DNA of 43,054 bases from an uncultured Prevotellaceae bacterium (GCA_947165505.1 CAMVAT010000025.1:1-43054), one strand, 5' to 3'. Counted from the stretch's first letter, positions 1-8,612 are shown. Notes: generated by a model from the letters alone, not told the origin. Numbers and translations: made by a program.

Positions 1-297
1 TGCGCTCCGCTGATGTCGATTGCCGGCGACCACGCCCACAACGACATGGCCGGCGATGATGATGCCTGGGACAACGGCTTCAAATTGAACGGCGACGGCG
101 AGGTGGAAGACACCAGTTGGAAGATGTATTTCGACCACATGGGCTACACCATCGATGCCGACACCTATAAAGACAACGGCTCGAAAGCCCTGGTGAAGGG
201 TCTGCTGGAGTATGCCAACGTGCGCGCCCTCTACAAGGCTCACACCCGTCAGGCTGAGGTGGTCGATTTCTACCACTCGATGTATCCTGAGGAGTGA
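1..297 (+). CDS. cbiK: Sirohydrochlorin cobaltochelatase, C-terminal part (CbiK family)
   Basis: The reading frame is open from base 1, so the 5' end of the gene lies outside the window and only the last 98 residues are seen. The segment contains AGDHAHNDMAGDD, the metal-binding histidine region of anaerobic CbiK-type chelatases, and ends in the usual helical tail. CbiK inserts cobalt into sirohydrochlorin early in the anaerobic cobalamin pathway. A TonB-dependent receptor and a CobD-like gene follow on the same strand, which supports a cobalamin cluster. The family call is firm; whether the missing N-terminus carries a signal peptide, as in periplasmic CbiK variants, cannot be judged. Confidence 0.85.
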   Translation, partial: CAPLMSIAGDHAHNDMAGDDDAWDNGFKLNGDGEVEDTSWKMYFDHMGYTIDADTYKDNGSKALVKGLLEYANVRALYKAHTRQAEVVDFYHSMYPEE

Positions 298-328
298 GTT
301 TAAAGTTTAAGGCCTTCTTCTGGGCTGG

Positions 329-373
329 TCCGGATTCTCCGGATTCTCCGGATTTTCCGGATTTTCCGGATCC
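329..373. repeat. Five tandem copies of a 9-bp unit TCCGGATTY
   Basis: Five back-to-back 9-mers (TCCGGATTC twice, TCCGGATTT twice, TCCGGATCC once) lie in the gap between the cbiK stop and the TonB receptor start. Each unit contains the palindrome TCCGGA. The block could fold on itself or be a variable-number repeat; no function is evident. Confidence 0.9.
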
Positions 374-412
374 TAAAGGATTGAGGGTGAGGGACTTTTA
401 ACCTATTCGCTC

Positions 413-2485
413 ATGCATCAACACAGACAATGGATATTGATGGCAGTGCTCTGCATGCAGAGCACTGCCTTTGCGCAGATACACCAGATGGAGCACCGCG
501 ACAGTTCGGTCACGATGCGCTCCTATCAGCTCGACCCCGTGGTGGTGACCGGCTCGGGCCACCACCAGCGATTGAAATCGACCGCCACGCCCGTGCACGT
601 GCTGTCGGGCACGGAGATGCGTGAACAGGGCATCACCACCCTCGACGGGGCCCTGACCCGCATGATGCCGCAGATGTCGATGGCTCCCAGTTCGATGGGT
701 ACATTCTTACGCCTGAACGGTCTGGGTAATAAATACATCCTGATACTGGTGAACGGACAGAAGCTGAACGGCGACATCTCCAATAACGTGGACCTGTCGC
801 GCATAGACCTGTCGCGCGTGAAGCGCATCGAGGTGCTCGACGGAGCAGCCTCGTCGCTCTACGGCAGCGACGCCATCGCCGGTGTGGTCAACATCATCAC
901 CGACCAACCCACCAGCCAACTGGTCAGTGCCACGAGTCGCACGCGTATCTCGGGCGAAGGACAGCTGACGGAGTCGGTCAACGTCGATGTCTATAGCCAC
1001 GGCTTCGGTTCCTACACCAGTTACGTACACGACCAGGCCGACAGTTACCAGACCAACCATCTGGAATATGTGAAGGGGTCGGACACCGAGACGCAGGAAA
1101 CGCTGGCACCCCTGTTCACGGGCTACCGCTCTAACGTGTTCGGCCAGCGCTTCACATGGTCGCCCGACAAGCACCTGGCCCTGAATGCAGGCATCAGCTA
1201 CTCGTATAAGATGACCGACCGCCCCGACACACGTGCCGACATCGGCGGCGGCACCGACTACGAGATGCGCTACAAAGGCCTGCGGTGGAACGTGGGCGGC
1301 GTGTATCAGTTCAATAGACGCAACTCGCTGCAAGCCGACTTCACCGTCGATAAGTTCCGCTACGGCAAGGAGTATGACGTAGAGACGAAGAACAACGCCG
1401 TGGGCGACTACGTGCAGTCGAAAAAACAACGGCTGATGGAGGGACAGCTGAAAGCCATCCTGCACCTGACCCGCCAATCGACCACCATCATAGGTGCCGA
1501 CTGGCGCAACGACCGGCTGAAAGCCTCTTCGGGCAATATCGACCAAGACGCCTACACGCTGGCCGCCTACGCCCAGCACGAACAGCACTTCCTCGGCCAC
1601 TTCACCGCCACCGTAGGCGCACGCCTGACCCACCACGAGACCTTCGGCAACCACTTCACCCCCAAGGCCGTGGTGATGTACGCCCCCGGCGACTTCCGCT
1701 TCCGCGCCACCTATTCGGCAGGCTTCCGCGCTCCCGGACTCGACGAGTTGTACTACCACTATTTCTCGGTGAACCGCGGCAAACCGCAGATTATCTTCGG
1801 CAACACCGACCTGTCGCCCGAGAAGAGCCATTACTTCGCACTCAATGCCGAATACCGCAGCGACCGCATGACCGTGGGCCTGACGGGCTACATCAACCGC
1901 ATCAACGACATGGTGGTACGGCAGAACATCGACATCGACGACACACGTATGGCGATGCTGCAAACCGAGTTTCCTGAGATGACCGCCGAACAGGCCGGCA
2001 AACTGGAGCGCTACTCACTGTACCGCAACAGCGACCAAGGCGATGTGAAGGGGCTGCAAGTGAATGCCTCGGTACGAGTCATCGACGGACTGGACCTGTC
2101 GGCCAATTACGTCTGGACCTACGCCCGCACCAAGAGCGACGGCGAATGGACCGTCTTGGAGCGCAGTATGCGTCATGCCGCCACCGTGTCGGCCAACTAC
2201 CACCGCTCATGGCGCGGCTACGGGCTGAACGTCAACCTCAACGGGCGCATGCAGTCGAAGACCTACTACCCCGGCTATGAAGATGCACCCGGCTATGGCG
2301 TATGGAACCTGCACACCACACACACCATCGACCTGACCCGCCAGGTGCTCATCGAACCGAGCCTGGGCATCGACAACATCTTCGACCGGGTGGACCGCCG
2401 CATCGACTCCAACCTGCGCAAATACGCCCTCTACAATCCCGGCCGGATGCTGGTCGTGGGACTGAAAGTGAAGTTTAAGAAATAA
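413..2485 (+). CDS. TonB-dependent outer-membrane receptor, BtuB-like
   Basis: The 690-residue product has a signal peptide (residues 1-21, cleavage after AFA), then a TonB-box-like stretch LDPVVVTGSG. A plug domain follows, with the conserved pattern of ILVNG, IEVLDGAASSLYGSDAIAGVVNIIT, and the rest is a long beta-barrel ending in a short strand with charged C-terminal lysines. The size is close to vitamin B12 or iron-complex receptors rather than the large SusC type. It sits between cbiK and a cobD-like gene with 12 bases to the latter, so a corrinoid, a cobalamin precursor or cobalt is the most likely substrate. This substrate call is inferred from context only. No dedicated riboswitch or promoter is visible in the 115-base gap upstream, so it is probably cotranscribed with cbiK. 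Confidence 0.85.
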   Translation: MHQHRQWILMAVLCMQSTAFAQIHQMEHRDSSVTMRSYQLDPVVVTGSGHHQRLKSTATPVHVLSGTEMREQGITTLDGALTRMMPQMSMAPSSMGTFLRLNGLGNKYILILVNGQKLNGDISNNVDLSRIDLSRVKRIEVLDGAASSLYGSDAIAGVVNIITDQPTSQLVSATSRTRISGEGQLTESVNVDVYSHGFGSYTSYVHDQADSYQTNHLEYVKGSDTETQETLAPLFTGYRSNVFGQRFTWSPDKHLALNAGISYSYKMTDRPDTRADIGGGTDYEMRYKGLRWNVGGVYQFNRRNSLQADFTVDKFRYGKEYDVETKNNAVGDYVQSKKQRLMEGQLKAILHLTRQSTTIIGADWRNDRLKASSGNIDQDAYTLAAYAQHEQHFLGHFTATVGARLTHHETFGNHFTPKAVVMYAPGDFRFRATYSAGFRAPGLDELYYHYFSVNRGKPQIIFGNTDLSPEKSHYFALNAEYRSDRMTVGLTGYINRINDMVVRQNIDIDDTRMAMLQTEFPEMTAEQAGKLERYSLYRNSDQGDVKGLQVNASVRVIDGLDLSANYVWTYARTKSDGEWTVLERSMRHAATVSANYHRSWRGYGLNVNLNGRMQSKTYYPGYEDAPGYGVWNLHTTHTIDLTRQVLIEPSLGIDNIFDRVDRRIDSNLRKYALYNPGRMLVVGLKVKFKK

Positions 2486-2497
2486 TTTTACCACAAG

Positions 2498-3589
2498 ATG
2501 ATACACGGCCATGGCGACGACGCCTATCAATATGACGACATTCGGATGGATTTCAGTTCGAATATCTACAGCCATGCCGACCTGTCGGCACTCAAAGAGC
2601 ATCTCAGACGACATCTCGACCTGATAGGTCACTACCCCGAGCCCGAGGCAGCGACGCTGGAGCGTGAGATAGCCCGCGCGAGAGGAGTGCCGGCAGCATG
2701 TGTCATCGTGACCAATGGAGCCACCGACGCCATCTATCTCATCGCGCAATGGCTGGGTCTGGGCCTCCACCTGTCCTCCTCCGAAGGAGAGGGAACCCTG
2801 ATGGAGGCGCGCGGCAGGATGCGATTTGCGGTGAGACGGCCCACGTTCTGCGAATATGCGGATGCTTGCAGGATGTACGGACTGGAAGAGGAGGTTTTCG
2901 GGTCGAAAGATGATATGAGACTCGAAGAGAAAGATGCCGGGGCCAAGGAGTCCAGGCTGCACACGGCCCTGTGGCTGTGCAACCCTAATAATCCTACAGG
3001 CGACGTGCTGCCACCCGACGACGTGCTGCGACTCGCCACGGCGTATGGGTGGCTCATCCTCGACCAGTCGTACGAGGATTATACCGACGCGCCCCTCCTG
3101 TCGCCTGCCGAGGCCATCCGCCACGGGCGCATCATCCAGCTATTCTCGATGACCAAGACCTATGCCGTGCCGGGCCTGCGCATCGGTTATATCATCGCGG
3201 CACCATCCATCGCCGCCACTTTACGCAGGTATCTGCGTCCTTGGTCGGTCAACGCCCTGGCCATCGAGAGCGGACGATGGCTGATAAGCCATGACCAGAA
3301 AGCCATCACCGAAAAAGAGCGCTATCTGCATGAGGCTCAACGGCTTCGTGAAGCGCTGATGGCCATCCGCGGCATCGAGGTGCAGCCCACTTCTACCAAT
3401 TTCATGTTGTGCCGTATCGCCCAAAGCACCTCGGCCGAACTGAAGGCCCATCTGGCCGAAAAACACCACATACTCATCCGCGACGCATCCAACTTTGAGG
3501 GCTTAGACCCTCATTATTTCCGTGTGGCTGCACAAACGCCCGAAGAGAACGACAAGTTGGCTGCTGCTATCGGGGAGTGGATGGCCTGA
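2498..3589 (+). CDS. cobD: Threonine-phosphate decarboxylase-like PLP aminotransferase (CobD/CobC)
   Basis: This 363-residue fold-type I PLP enzyme resembles CobD, which converts L-threonine phosphate to (R)-1-aminopropan-2-ol phosphate, the linker of the cobalamin nucleotide loop. It shows the N-terminal DFSSNIYS motif (the family has DFSxNxNP), TNGATDAIYLIAQ for phosphate contacts, CNPNNPTGD, the Schiff-base lysine in SMTKTYAVPGLRIGY (Lys220) and Arg228. The closest alternative is histidinol-phosphate aminotransferase (HisC). The DFSSN opening and the cbiK/TonB neighbours favour CobD. The start ATG is 12 bases after the receptor stop, consistent with one operon. An insertion of about 25 residues around 85-145 (SSSEGEGTLMEARGR and following) is slightly unusual. 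Confidence 0.8.
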   Translation: MIHGHGDDAYQYDDIRMDFSSNIYSHADLSALKEHLRRHLDLIGHYPEPEAATLEREIARARGVPAACVIVTNGATDAIYLIAQWLGLGLHLSSSEGEGTLMEARGRMRFAVRRPTFCEYADACRMYGLEEEVFGSKDDMRLEEKDAGAKESRLHTALWLCNPNNPTGDVLPPDDVLRLATAYGWLILDQSYEDYTDAPLLSPAEAIRHGRIIQLFSMTKTYAVPGLRIGYIIAAPSIAATLRRYLRPWSVNALAIESGRWLISHDQKAITEKERYLHEAQRLREALMAIRGIEVQPTSTNFMLCRIAQSTSAELKAHLAEKHHILIRDASNFEGLDPHYFRVAAQTPEENDKLAAAIGEWMA

Positions 3590-3700
3590 GTTTTGCTCTC
3601 TGCTGCCGTTATGCGGGGAAAAAGAGTCAAAACGATACCGAAGATATTGTTTCCTTGCATATTTTTATTATATAAATGAGTGTTTTTCCCTTTTTTATTT

Positions 3701-3708
3701 TACTTTTG
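3701..3708 (+). promoter_or_regulatory. Bacteroidetes-type -7 promoter element (TACTTTTG)
   Basis: TACTTTTG fits the TAnnTTTG -7 consensus of the Bacteroidetes primary sigma factor. It lies in an AT-rich stretch about 100 bases upstream of the M4 peptidase gene. No clean TTG -33 element is seen, so the call is moderate. Confidence 0.5.
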
Positions 3709-3738
3709 CACCGCACTTTGACTGATTTTCTCTACACT

Positions 3739-3784
3739 CTTTTGTACGACTCCATATCCAACTTTTGTACGACTCCATATCCAA
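3739..3784. repeat. Perfect 23-bp tandem duplication before the peptidase gene
   Basis: The unit beginning CTTTTGTACGACTCC occurs twice without mismatch (3739-3761 and 3762-3784) in the 5' leader of the M4 peptidase gene. It could be a recent slippage duplication or a doubled binding site. It ends 24 bases before the start codon. Confidence 0.9.
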
Positions 3785-3808
3785 GTAAAATAATTCAACT
3801 ACATTGAT

Positions 3809-6190
3809 ATGAAAATGAAATCACAAATCGCCGGTATGATTGCCATGCTTCTGATGTGCGGGTTCCAGTACCTGGCTGCCCAGCGACCCCGGCTGAGCGA
3901 AGGACATTTTTTCCTGTCGCTGCAACAGAAAGGCATATCGGCAGCAGCTGTGGAACAGCATTTTGGCGAATGGTTTGACGTGCCCGCAGAAACCGAATGG
4001 CGCGAACTGAGCCGTTCGACCGACCAACTGGGCATGACACGCATTGAATACAAACAATACGTGGGCGGCGTGGAAGTGGCTCATGCGCAGGTCATCGTAC
4101 ACGTGAAAGACGGCAAGGTGACCACCGCCAACGGCACAGTGATGGAAAGCCACCGGATGCCCTCCACCATGCGGCGCTCGTCGGTCGTGCTCAACAAAGC
4201 CCTGGCTGACAAGATGGGGCAGGAGCTGTGCCTTTTCGAGACGCCCGACGGTTATCGGTATGCCACAAAGACCCTGTCGGTCAAGGGTGAAAGGGTCTAT
4301 ACCGATGTGGAGACCAACCAAGTACTGGGCCGCGAACCCCTGATCCGCCATTTTGACAAGAATGAGGGAGAGCCCGTGAGTGTGGCGGCGACAGGCCTGT
4401 ATCTGGGTGACGTGACAATCGACGTCACGAAAACGGGCGACACCTATCATCTCTACGACTCAAAACGGAATATTTACACGATTTCCGGCAACAAGATACC
4501 CTCCATCGAACAGTTATTTGCGGAAGGAAAACTCTCTGATTACATCCCTAAGACCAACGAACTCCCGGAAGAGCCAACGGACAAAGATTTCGGCGATGTC
4601 GTTGACAGACTGACCACAGATGACGATTTAACCGACTATATCATGTTGGGCGGATTCGTGAACAGTACCGACGGGAAATTCTGCGACTACAGAGTGAAAA
4701 GCATCCACATTGACCTTTTGAAAGGTACCGACGAACAAGGCAACAGCTTTGACTTCTTCGATCAGTCAGGCAACAACATGGTCAGGCTGCAACTGTTTTA
4801 TGGCGACACCGAGTGCGCCCTGTACGACGGTTTGCACAACATCACAGGCAACTCCTTGCATTTAGACAATCAGGAAAAGCTGTGCCGGCTGATACCGGCA
4901 GAGGGAGTGAGACTGGTAGCCATCGCCATGAAAATCACAGAGCAGGATAGCGAACAGCCATCCACCATCACCCGCCAATACACCATGCGCATGACACCCG
5001 ATGAGAGCGGACTGATGGTGTGGGAGAATGATGACGCCAAGGTGACACTCACGTATGAAAAATCGCCCGTTTCGCCCATCGTGGATATCCATGCCGGCAT
5101 GGAGCGTACCTACGATTACTACAAGAATGTTTTCGGACGCGACAGTTACGACGGTCATGGCGCTCCCATCTACAACCTCACTTACCTGCCCAACGAGACT
5201 GCCCTGCTTGAAATCATGCCGAATATAAACGAAGACGACATCACGTTCGACGACAACGATGATGACGACGATGAGAATGACGCGATGCTGTCGCACACCA
5301 TCGACCAGACGGACAGCGACTTAGACTACCACCTGAGCGGCCATTACGCCTTCTCCACCTCGACCATGAATGCTTTTGCGGTGAAAGGCTACAAGCCATT
5401 CGCGATGATGTATGGCTTGGGTGGATCGACGATCTCGGCCGATATGCGTCCACTTACCGAACTGTCGATCCTATGCCATGAGTTTACCCATTTAGTGACC
5501 GGTCATTTATTAAGCGAAGGCAACGATGAGACGGGGGCGCTCAATGAGTCATTTTCAGACATCATGGCTATCAGCATGGTAAAAACGGATGAATACGGCT
5601 ATGGAAAAGACTCGCCTTGGATCGTGGGAGGCAGGGGTATGACTGAAGGGGTGTCTAATCTGCGCGACCTGGCCGACCCTGCCAACTGCAGGGATGGCAA
5701 GGAGCCTGGGCCCACCACGTATATGGGCACGTACTGGTATGATTCGAGCAGGCCCAAGTTTACCAAAGACGCCTCACACACCAACTGCAGCGTGCAGAAT
5801 TATTTCTACTACCTGCTGTGCGAGGGCGGCTCGGGCACAAACGACAACGGAGACGCTTATCAACTGACAGGCATAGGACTGGAGAAAAGCCGGCAGATAG
5901 CCTACCGCACGTTGACACAATATGCCACAGAGTCGTCACGCTTCGCCGACATCCGGCTTGGATTTATCCAGTCTGCCAAAGACCTCTATGGCGAGGGCAG
6001 CGAGGCCGAAGCCGTGGCTAAGGCGTGGGATGCCGTGGGCGTGTATGGTGAAGACAATCCCTCGGCCATCCACAACATCAGCCAAGAGGTAGCCGACGAC
6101 AACATCTGGTACGACCTGCAGGGCCGGCGTATCGACAAACCCGTGCGCGGCATCTACATCAAAGACGGACACAAGGTAGTGGTGAAATAG
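3809..6190 (+). CDS. Secreted M4-family (thermolysin-like) metallopeptidase
   Basis: The 793-residue product has a signal peptide (residues 1-25, cleavage near YLAAQ), an FTP/propeptide region to about residue 200 and a thermolysin-like catalytic domain. The zinc site is HEFTH at 557-561, with the third ligand Glu580 in GALNESFSD. A later ASHTNCSVQNYFYYLL segment matches the region of the transition-state histidine (HxN). An acidic run of mostly Asp lies around 474-491, ahead of the catalytic helix. The C-terminus WYDLQGRRIDKPVRG followed by IYIKDGHKVVVK is a tail also found on the BspA-like protein at 26048. In Prevotella-type bacteria such tails are thought to direct type IX secretion or surface anchoring (inference). 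It is monocistronic, with its own promoter and a strong terminator. Confidence 0.92.
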   Translation: MKMKSQIAGMIAMLLMCGFQYLAAQRPRLSEGHFFLSLQQKGISAAAVEQHFGEWFDVPAETEWRELSRSTDQLGMTRIEYKQYVGGVEVAHAQVIVHVKDGKVTTANGTVMESHRMPSTMRRSSVVLNKALADKMGQELCLFETPDGYRYATKTLSVKGERVYTDVETNQVLGREPLIRHFDKNEGEPVSVAATGLYLGDVTIDVTKTGDTYHLYDSKRNIYTISGNKIPSIEQLFAEGKLSDYIPKTNELPEEPTDKDFGDVVDRLTTDDDLTDYIMLGGFVNSTDGKFCDYRVKSIHIDLLKGTDEQGNSFDFFDQSGNNMVRLQLFYGDTECALYDGLHNITGNSLHLDNQEKLCRLIPAEGVRLVAIAMKITEQDSEQPSTITRQYTMRMTPDESGLMVWENDDAKVTLTYEKSPVSPIVDIHAGMERTYDYYKNVFGRDSYDGHGAPIYNLTYLPNETALLEIMPNINEDDITFDDNDDDDDENDAMLSHTIDQTDSDLDYHLSGHYAFSTSTMNAFAVKGYKPFAMMYGLGGSTISADMRPLTELSILCHEFTHLVTGHLLSEGNDETGALNESFSDIMAISMVKTDEYGYGKDSPWIVGGRGMTEGVSNLRDLADPANCRDGKEPGPTTYMGTYWYDSSRPKFTKDASHTNCSVQNYFYYLLCEGGSGTNDNGDAYQLTGIGLEKSRQIAYRTLTQYATESSRFADIRLGFIQSAKDLYGEGSEAEAVAKAWDAVGVYGEDNPSAIHNISQEVADDNIWYDLQGRRIDKPVRGIYIKDGHKVVVK

Positions 6191-6197
6191 AGGCAAG

Positions 6198-6264
6198 CAA
6201 AAAAATCATCGTCATTTGCCAACCGAAAGCAAACTTTCGCAGACAAATGACGATGATTTTTTTG
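6198..6264. terminator. Bidirectional terminator with 21-bp perfect stem and nested hairpin
   Basis: Bases 6198-6218 and 6244-6264 are perfect inverted repeats (21 bp) with seven A residues on one side and seven T residues on the other. The 25-base loop contains a second hairpin, CGAAAG/CTTTCG (6224-6229/6234-6239). It lies 8 bases after the M4 peptidase stop and directly abuts the 3' end of the tRNA-Thr gene, so it can end transcripts from both directions. Confidence 0.9.
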
Positions 6265-6338
6265 AGCCTCTTGTCGGATTCGAACCAACGACCCCGAGAT
6301 TACAAATCACGTGCTCTGGCCAACTGAGCTAAAGAGGC
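6265..6338 (-). tRNA. tRNA-Thr (anticodon TGT)
   Basis: On the minus strand the acceptor stem GCCTCTT pairs with AAGAGGC, the D arm is GCTC/GAGC, the anticodon loop is TTTGTAA (anticodon TGT, Thr) and the T arm is TCGTTGGTTCGAATCCGAC-like with the GTTCGAAT loop. CCA is not encoded. The anticodon stem has one T-T mismatch at its middle pair (CGTGA against TCTCG). The 5' end is four bases from the 3' end of the SRP RNA, so it is probably processed from a shared precursor. Confidence 0.93.
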
Positions 6339-6342
6339 GGGT

Positions 6343-6438
6343 GGGCAAGCTACTTACATCGCGCCGCTACAACCAACTACCTTTGCTACGTTCCCGTCCT
6401 GGAGGATTCGAAGGGAGCTGGCCGTGTAAGACTTGCCC
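6343..6438 (-). ncRNA. ffs: Signal recognition particle RNA, small bacterial type (4.5S)
   Basis: The 96-base minus-strand sequence begins GGGCAAG and ends CTTGCCC, closing a long interrupted hairpin (TCTTACA with TGTAAG next, then CCAGCT with AGTTGG). The apical segment CCAGGACGGGAACGTAGC aligns with the Ffh-binding loop of 4.5S RNA (E. coli CAGGUCCGGAAGGAAGCA). The RNA guides Ffh-dependent targeting of membrane proteins. A -7 element lies about 30 bases upstream, and tRNA-Thr follows four bases downstream. Confidence 0.85.
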
Positions 6439-6466
6439 GTCTTACTGCTTTTCAGAAAAGCGAGTG

Positions 6467-6474
6467 CAAAAGTA
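6467..6474 (-). promoter_or_regulatory. -7 promoter element for SRP RNA and tRNA-Thr
   Basis: Read on the minus strand the sequence is TACTTTTG, matching TAnnTTTG. It lies about 30 bases before the SRP RNA 5' end. A short hairpin CTTTTCTGAAAAG lies between the two and would be removed if the 5' end is processed. Confidence 0.6.
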
Positions 6475-6601
6475 GGCAAAAAAAATGAAGTAGCCGTAAA
6501 ACGACCATATATTTAACTTTTTTTTACAACCAAAACAGGTCTATCCATGAGCTTTTTGCGTTAATCTTCCCAAATCACTTTGCCACATCAGCATTATTTC
6601 G

Positions 6602-6609
6602 TATTTTTG
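6602..6609 (+). promoter_or_regulatory. Promoter of the DUF4199-GT2 operon (TTG-N19-TATTTTTG)
   Basis: TATTTTTG at 6602-6609 fits TAnnTTTG, and a TTG at 6580-6582 lies 19 bases upstream, matching the -33/-7 spacing of Bacteroidetes promoters. The start codon of the DUF4199 gene is 23 bases downstream. Confidence 0.7.
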
Positions 6610-6631
6610 CACGCGATTTTCAACAGACGAC

Positions 6632-7171
6632 ATGACATTTGCAGAAAAACTTTCTCAGTTGCAGGCATTTGCACGCATCGACGGCGCCATACTGGGGCTG
6701 TTGTGGATAGGCAGCTTCGCATGCTTCGTCGGGCAGTTCAGCTATGCCCTGTGCGGACCGCTATGGATGCTGACCCTGGTGGGCACCCCGGTATGGGTGA
6801 CGCTGCGCACGATGCGCTTCCGCGACCGTGTGCTCGACGGCGTGATGACCTTTCGCCGCGCCTACGGCTATTCGCTCTTCACGATGTTCAATGCCTCGCT
6901 CATTCTGGCAGCGGCACAGTTTGTCTATTTCCAGTTCATGGACGACGGCTTCATCGTGAGCCAGTATGCGCAGCTCTTCTCCACGCCCGAGGTAGAGGCA
7001 CTGCTCAAAGGCTACGGCTTGACCACGGAGATGGTGGATGAGACCATCCAACTGATGAAAGACATGCGCCCGATAGACCTGTCGCTGCAGTTGCTTTACT
7101 CCAACATCATGGCAACCATGATACTAAGCCTGCCCATCGCATTGATTTCAAGAAGACAAAACAGAAAGTAA
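6632..7171 (+). CDS. DUF4199 family integral membrane protein
   Basis: The 179-residue protein has a hydrophobic pair near the N-terminus (about 20-57), further membrane segments around 85-105 and 150-170, and a soluble loop between them with the pattern SQYAQLFSTPEVEALLKGYG. This layout matches DUF4199, a Bacteroidetes family of unknown function. The gene is 17 bases upstream of a GT2 glycosyltransferase, a pairing common in the order, so a role as partner or membrane helper of lipid-linked sugar transfer is a reasonable but unproven inference. Confidence 0.75.
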   Translation: MTFAEKLSQLQAFARIDGAILGLLWIGSFACFVGQFSYALCGPLWMLTLVGTPVWVTLRTMRFRDRVLDGVMTFRRAYGYSLFTMFNASLILAAAQFVYFQFMDDGFIVSQYAQLFSTPEVEALLKGYGLTTEMVDETIQLMKDMRPIDLSLQLLYSNIMATMILSLPIALISRRQNRK

Positions 7172-7188
7172 GAAATCTCAAACCATAT

Positions 7189-8151
7189 ATGGATATATCA
7201 GTAGTCATACCTTTATACAACGAGGAAGAGTCGCTTCCTGAGTTGTACGAGTGGATAGCCCGGGTGATGTCCGAGCATCAGTTCAGTTACGAAGTGCTGT
7301 TTATCAACGACGGCAGCACCGACCATTCATGGGACGTCATCGAGCGTCTCGGTGCCGAGCACGACGAGGTGCGAGGCATCAAGTTCCGTCGCAACTACGG
7401 CAAGAGCCCTGCCCTGTACTGCGGTTTCAAGGAAGCGCAGGGCGATGTGGTCATCACGATGGATGCCGACCTGCAGGACTCTCCCGACGAGATACCCGAG
7501 CTGTACCGCATGATCATGGACGACGGCTACGACCTGGTGTCGGGCTATAAGCAGAAGCGCTACGACCCCCTGTCAAAGACGATTCCCACGAAGCTGTTCA
7601 ACTGGACGGCCCGTAAGATCAGCGGCATCAAGAACCTGCACGACTTCAACTGCGGTCTGAAGGCCTATCGACGCGAAGTGGTGAAAAACATCGAGGTGTA
7701 TGGCGAGATGCACCGCTATATCCCCTATCTGGCGAAGAACGCGGGGTTCGACAAAATCGGCGAGAAGGTGGTACACCACCAGGCACGCAAGTACGGCAAG
7801 TCGAAATTCGGCCTGAACCGCTTCATCAACGGCTATCTTGACCTCATCACGCTGTGGTTCCTGAGCACCTTCGGCCGCAAACCCATGCACGTGTTCGGTT
7901 TCCTGGGCAGCATCATGTTCTTCATCGGCTTTGTGGCCGTGGTCATCTTAGGCGTGGATAAGCTCATCGCCCTGGCCAACCATGTGCCCATGCGACTCAT
8001 CACCGACTCGCCCTACTTCTACCTGGCCCTGACGATGATGATCATCGGCACCCAACTGTTCTTGGCGGGGTTCGTGGGCGACCTCATCAGCCGCTCGTCG
8101 TCAAACCGCAATGACTACCAGATCGAGGAGGTGATCAGATGCGAAAAATAA
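7189..8151 (+). CDS. GT2 glycosyltransferase, GtrB/ArnC/Dpm1-like, with two C-terminal membrane helices
   Basis: The 320-residue protein opens with VVIPLYNEEESLPELY, has FINDGSTD and the metal-binding DADLQDS motif (Asp92, Asp94), and ends with two membrane segments at about 235-260 and 268-300. This is the architecture of polyprenyl-phosphate glycosyltransferases that move a sugar from a nucleotide donor to undecaprenyl phosphate at the inner membrane face. The acceptor and sugar cannot be read from the sequence. The gene overlaps the next lipoprotein gene by 13 bases, which points to translational coupling. Confidence 0.88.
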   Translation: MDISVVIPLYNEEESLPELYEWIARVMSEHQFSYEVLFINDGSTDHSWDVIERLGAEHDEVRGIKFRRNYGKSPALYCGFKEAQGDVVITMDADLQDSPDEIPELYRMIMDDGYDLVSGYKQKRYDPLSKTIPTKLFNWTARKISGIKNLHDFNCGLKAYRREVVKNIEVYGEMHRYIPYLAKNAGFDKIGEKVVHHQARKYGKSKFGLNRFINGYLDLITLWFLSTFGRKPMHVFGFLGSIMFFIGFVAVVILGVDKLIALANHVPMRLITDSPYFYLALTMMIIGTQLFLAGFVGDLISRSSSNRNDYQIEEVIRCEK

Positions 8152-8612
8152 TCCCGTTGCTGGCGTTATTGACGGCCATGTGTGCCTGTTCGTCGATCGA
8201 CTGTCCACTCAACCAGTCGGTATATGCGCACTATGCCATGGAGGGCGAGAACGCACCGCTGAAAGACACGCTGAGCGTCATCGCCATCCGGCAGAACGCC
8301 GCCGACACCACCTTGCTCAACAGCAAGGTAAACGCCAGCACGTTTGATGTGCCGATGAGCTATACGGGTGGCGAGGATATCTTGATATTCGAGATGACCG
8401 ACACCAATCACGTGACGCGCACCGACACCCTGCACCTGCTCAAGACCAGCGTGCCACATTTCGAGTCGATGGAGTGCTCGCCCGTCTTTTTCCACACACT
8501 GACCGATGTGAGCTACACCACGCACACCATAGAAGCCGTGACCATCTCCAAGCCACTTGTCAACAATGATACCGAAACGAATATCACTATTACTTTTAAG
8601 CCTCGCGATTAG
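8139..8612 (+). CDS. Small lipoprotein, DUF6452-like
   Basis: The product has 157 residues. The N-terminus MRKIIPLLALLTAMCACSS is a lipoprotein signal peptide, with Cys16 or Cys18 as the likely lipidation site. The mature part is beta-rich with repeated Thr/Asp and a conserved-looking DCPLNQSVYAHY segment, as in the Bacteroidales family DUF6452, which normally sits beside DUF6048. It overlaps the gene on each side (13 bases upstream, 47 downstream), so all three are probably translated together. The function is unknown; an envelope role is likely from the signal and partners. Confidence 0.7.
   Translation: MRKIIPLLALLTAMCACSSIDCPLNQSVYAHYAMEGENAPLKDTLSVIAIRQNAADTTLLNSKVNASTFDVPMSYTGGEDILIFEMTDTNHVTRTDTLHLLKTSVPHFESMECSPVFFHTLTDVSYTTHTIEAVTISKPLVNNDTETNITITFKPRD

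Noticed and set aside
707..1963. Long open frame (418 residues) on the minus strand
   Set aside because: It lies fully inside the TonB receptor gene and reads as a His/Val-rich shadow of a GC-rich plus-strand gene with no family motif.
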